Shown piece after piece: positions 5,505 to 6,523 of a DNA stretch of 6,523 bases. A program made the position numbers and the translations under genes. Position 1 is the stretch's first letter; every line of letters starts with the position of its first letter. This stretch comes from Spirochaetales bacterium. GTDB taxonomy: Bacteria; Spirochaetota; Spirochaetia; DSM-27196; PWMO01. Where the stretch lies: the NCBI GenBank assembly GCA_007123465.1, contig SKLB01000275.1, positions 1 through 6,523 on the forward strand. The letters run 5' to 3'. The notes under the pieces were generated by a model, which worked only from the letters and a program-made list of their open reading frames with translations, made no database searches and was not told the DNA's origin.

Positions 5505-6523
5505 TCAGACCGCTTTCTCGAGCACCCGATTGAGGCGCTTTACGAATGCGGCCGGATCGGTGATCGGGACGTTCTCTACCAGTAGCGCCTGCTCGAGCAG
5601 CAGGAAGCTGACGTCGTCGATCATCGCCTGATCGCTGATGTCTGCCAGCGCCTTGACTATGCGGTGATCCGGGTTGATCTCGAGGATCGGCTTGACCTCG
5701 GGAACCTCGCCCTGACCGAGCGACTTGAGTAGTTGCTGCATCTTGATTGTCGGGTCGTTTTCATCGACAACGATGCACGAAGGAGAATCAGACAGCCGCA
5801 CTGAAACCTTGACGTCCTTGACACGGTCACCGAGGGCCTGCTTTATCTTCTCGGCAATCGGCCGGGCATCGTCTGCCTTGGCCTTGTCATTCTCTCCGGC
5901 GATATCTTCACCGGCATCGCTGCGGTTGATTGCCTTGAGTTCGGTATCCTTGTAGCTACCGATCGACGGAACAACGATCTCATCGATATCGTCATCCATG
6001 ATCAGAACTTCGATGTCCTTCTTGCGATACGCTTCCAGCAGCGGTGAGTTGCGCAATGCGTTTTCGTTATCGCCGCTGGTGTAGTAGATCGACTTCTGGT
6101 CCGGCAGCATACGCTGCTTGTATTCAGCCAGGCTGGTGTAGCCTTCTGCACTCGAGGATTTGAAGCGCACCAGCTCGAGCAACGCCTCGCGGTTGCCGAA
6201 ATCCGAGTAAAGTCCCTCCTTCAGCGGGCGGTTATACTGCTCGATGAACTGCGTATAGCGCTCGGGATCCTCGGTGGCAAGCCGCTGAAACTCGCCGAGC
6301 AGTTTCTTGACCCCGGCCTGGCGAATATTGGCCAGCACCCGATTATGCTGCAGCGTCTCGCGGCTTACGTTGAGCGGCAGGTCTTCGCTGTCGATGATAC
6401 CGCGCACAAAACGCAGGTAGGCCGGCATCAGATCCTTCTGATCGTCGGTGATGAAAACCCGTTTGATGTATAACTTGACACCGGGTCGATAATCGACGTT
6501 GTACATGTCGAACGGGGCGTGGC
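5505..6523 (-). CDS. htpG: Chaperone HtpG (bacterial Hsp90), C-terminal half only
   Basis: The frame is open through the right edge: HAPFDMYN is read from 6521 onward, so the Met at 6506 is internal and not a start. About 338 residues are visible, matching roughly E. coli HtpG residue 290 to its end at about 624. The middle domain shows KLYIKRVFITDD, LRFVRGIIDSEDLPLNVSRE (with the conserved catalytic-loop Arg of NVSRE) and IYYTSG. The C-terminal dimerisation domain includes GDRVKDVKVS, EINPDHRIVKAL and LLLEQALL. The ATPase domain lies outside the window. HtpG is a cytosolic ATP-driven homodimer that remodels client proteins under stress. LQHNRVLANIR and DDDIDEIVVPSIG resemble spirochaete and Bacteroidetes HtpG more than the E. 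coli version. A charged, poorly conserved stretch (about 195-220 of the visible part) precedes the dimerisation domain. Confidence 0.95.
   Translation of the reverse strand, partial: HAPFDMYNVDYRPGVKLYIKRVFITDDQKDLMPAYLRFVRGIIDSEDLPLNVSRETLQHNRVLANIRQAGVKKLLGEFQRLATEDPERYTQFIEQYNRPLKEGLYSDFGNREALLELVRFKSSSAEGYTSLAEYKQRMLPDQKSIYYTSGDNENALRNSPLLEAYRKKDIEVLIMDDDIDEIVVPSIGSYKDTELKAINRSDAGEDIAGENDKAKADDARPIAEKIKQALGDRVKDVKVSVRLSDSPSCIVVDENDPTIKMQQLLKSLGQGEVPEVKPILEINPDHRIVKALADISDQAMIDDVSFLLLEQALLVENVPITDPAAFVKRLNRVLEKAV

Noticed and set aside
6504..6506. ATG at 6506 as the start of a short HtpG-like protein
   Set aside because: The frame continues upstream to the edge with HAPFD, which matches the HtpG middle domain, so this Met is internal.
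1..6523. CRISPR arrays, insertion sequences, tRNA or rRNA genes, toxin-antitoxin or phage genes
   Set aside because: Looked for on both strands; no spaced direct repeats, transposase motifs, cloverleaf-like structures or short paired genes were found. Coding density is almost complete and gaps are at most about 120 bases.

Overview
The window (GC-rich by eye, no mobile elements, no RNA genes seen) looks like ordinary chromosomal DNA of a free-living Gram-negative-type bacterium. The HtpG C-terminal half (features such as LPLNVSRETLQHN, KEGLYSDFGN and the IEVLIMDDDIDEIVVPSIG-like stretch) and the duplicated 'SPSDS..WG.D.L' secreted protein recall spirochaetes as I remember them. I put this at Spirochaetota with modest confidence; a 16S or proteome search would settle it.

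Layout. (1) 1-497, minus: the N-terminal 165 residues of an Hpt1/COG2236-type purine phosphoribosyltransferase, cut by the window edge. (2) 498-612: a short divergent promoter region. (3) 613-1275, plus: a secreted protein made of two tandem copies of an unrecognised ~90-residue domain. (4) 1276-2478, minus: a secreted protein with an N-terminal PsbP-like domain and a C-terminal transglutaminase-like Cys-His domain. Its stop codon abuts the stop of gene 3. (5) 2479-2601: a second divergent promoter region. (6) 2602-3915, plus: aroA (EPSP synthase), overlapping by 4 bases with (7) 3912-4556, a SerB-like HAD phosphatase. (8) 4608-5480, plus: an inositol-monophosphatase-family protein behind its own probable promoter. 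(9) 5505-6523, minus: the C-terminal half of HtpG (Hsp90), cut by the other edge.

Functionally the window mixes housekeeping metabolism (purine salvage, shikimate pathway, two small phosphatases), a chaperone and a convergent pair of exported proteins of unknown role. I see no defence system, secretion system or biosynthetic cluster. The most interesting signals are at smaller scale. Three housekeeping genes have a plausible -10 box ending 5-9 bases before the ATG and no Shine-Dalgarno sequence (probable leaderless mRNAs), while the two exported proteins have strong Shine-Dalgarno sequences. A perfect 23-bp palindrome lies inside the transglutaminase-like gene. A perfect inverted repeat overlaps the predicted -35 of the IMPase-family gene. 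The duplicated secreted domain carries a conserved DxDxDxY motif.
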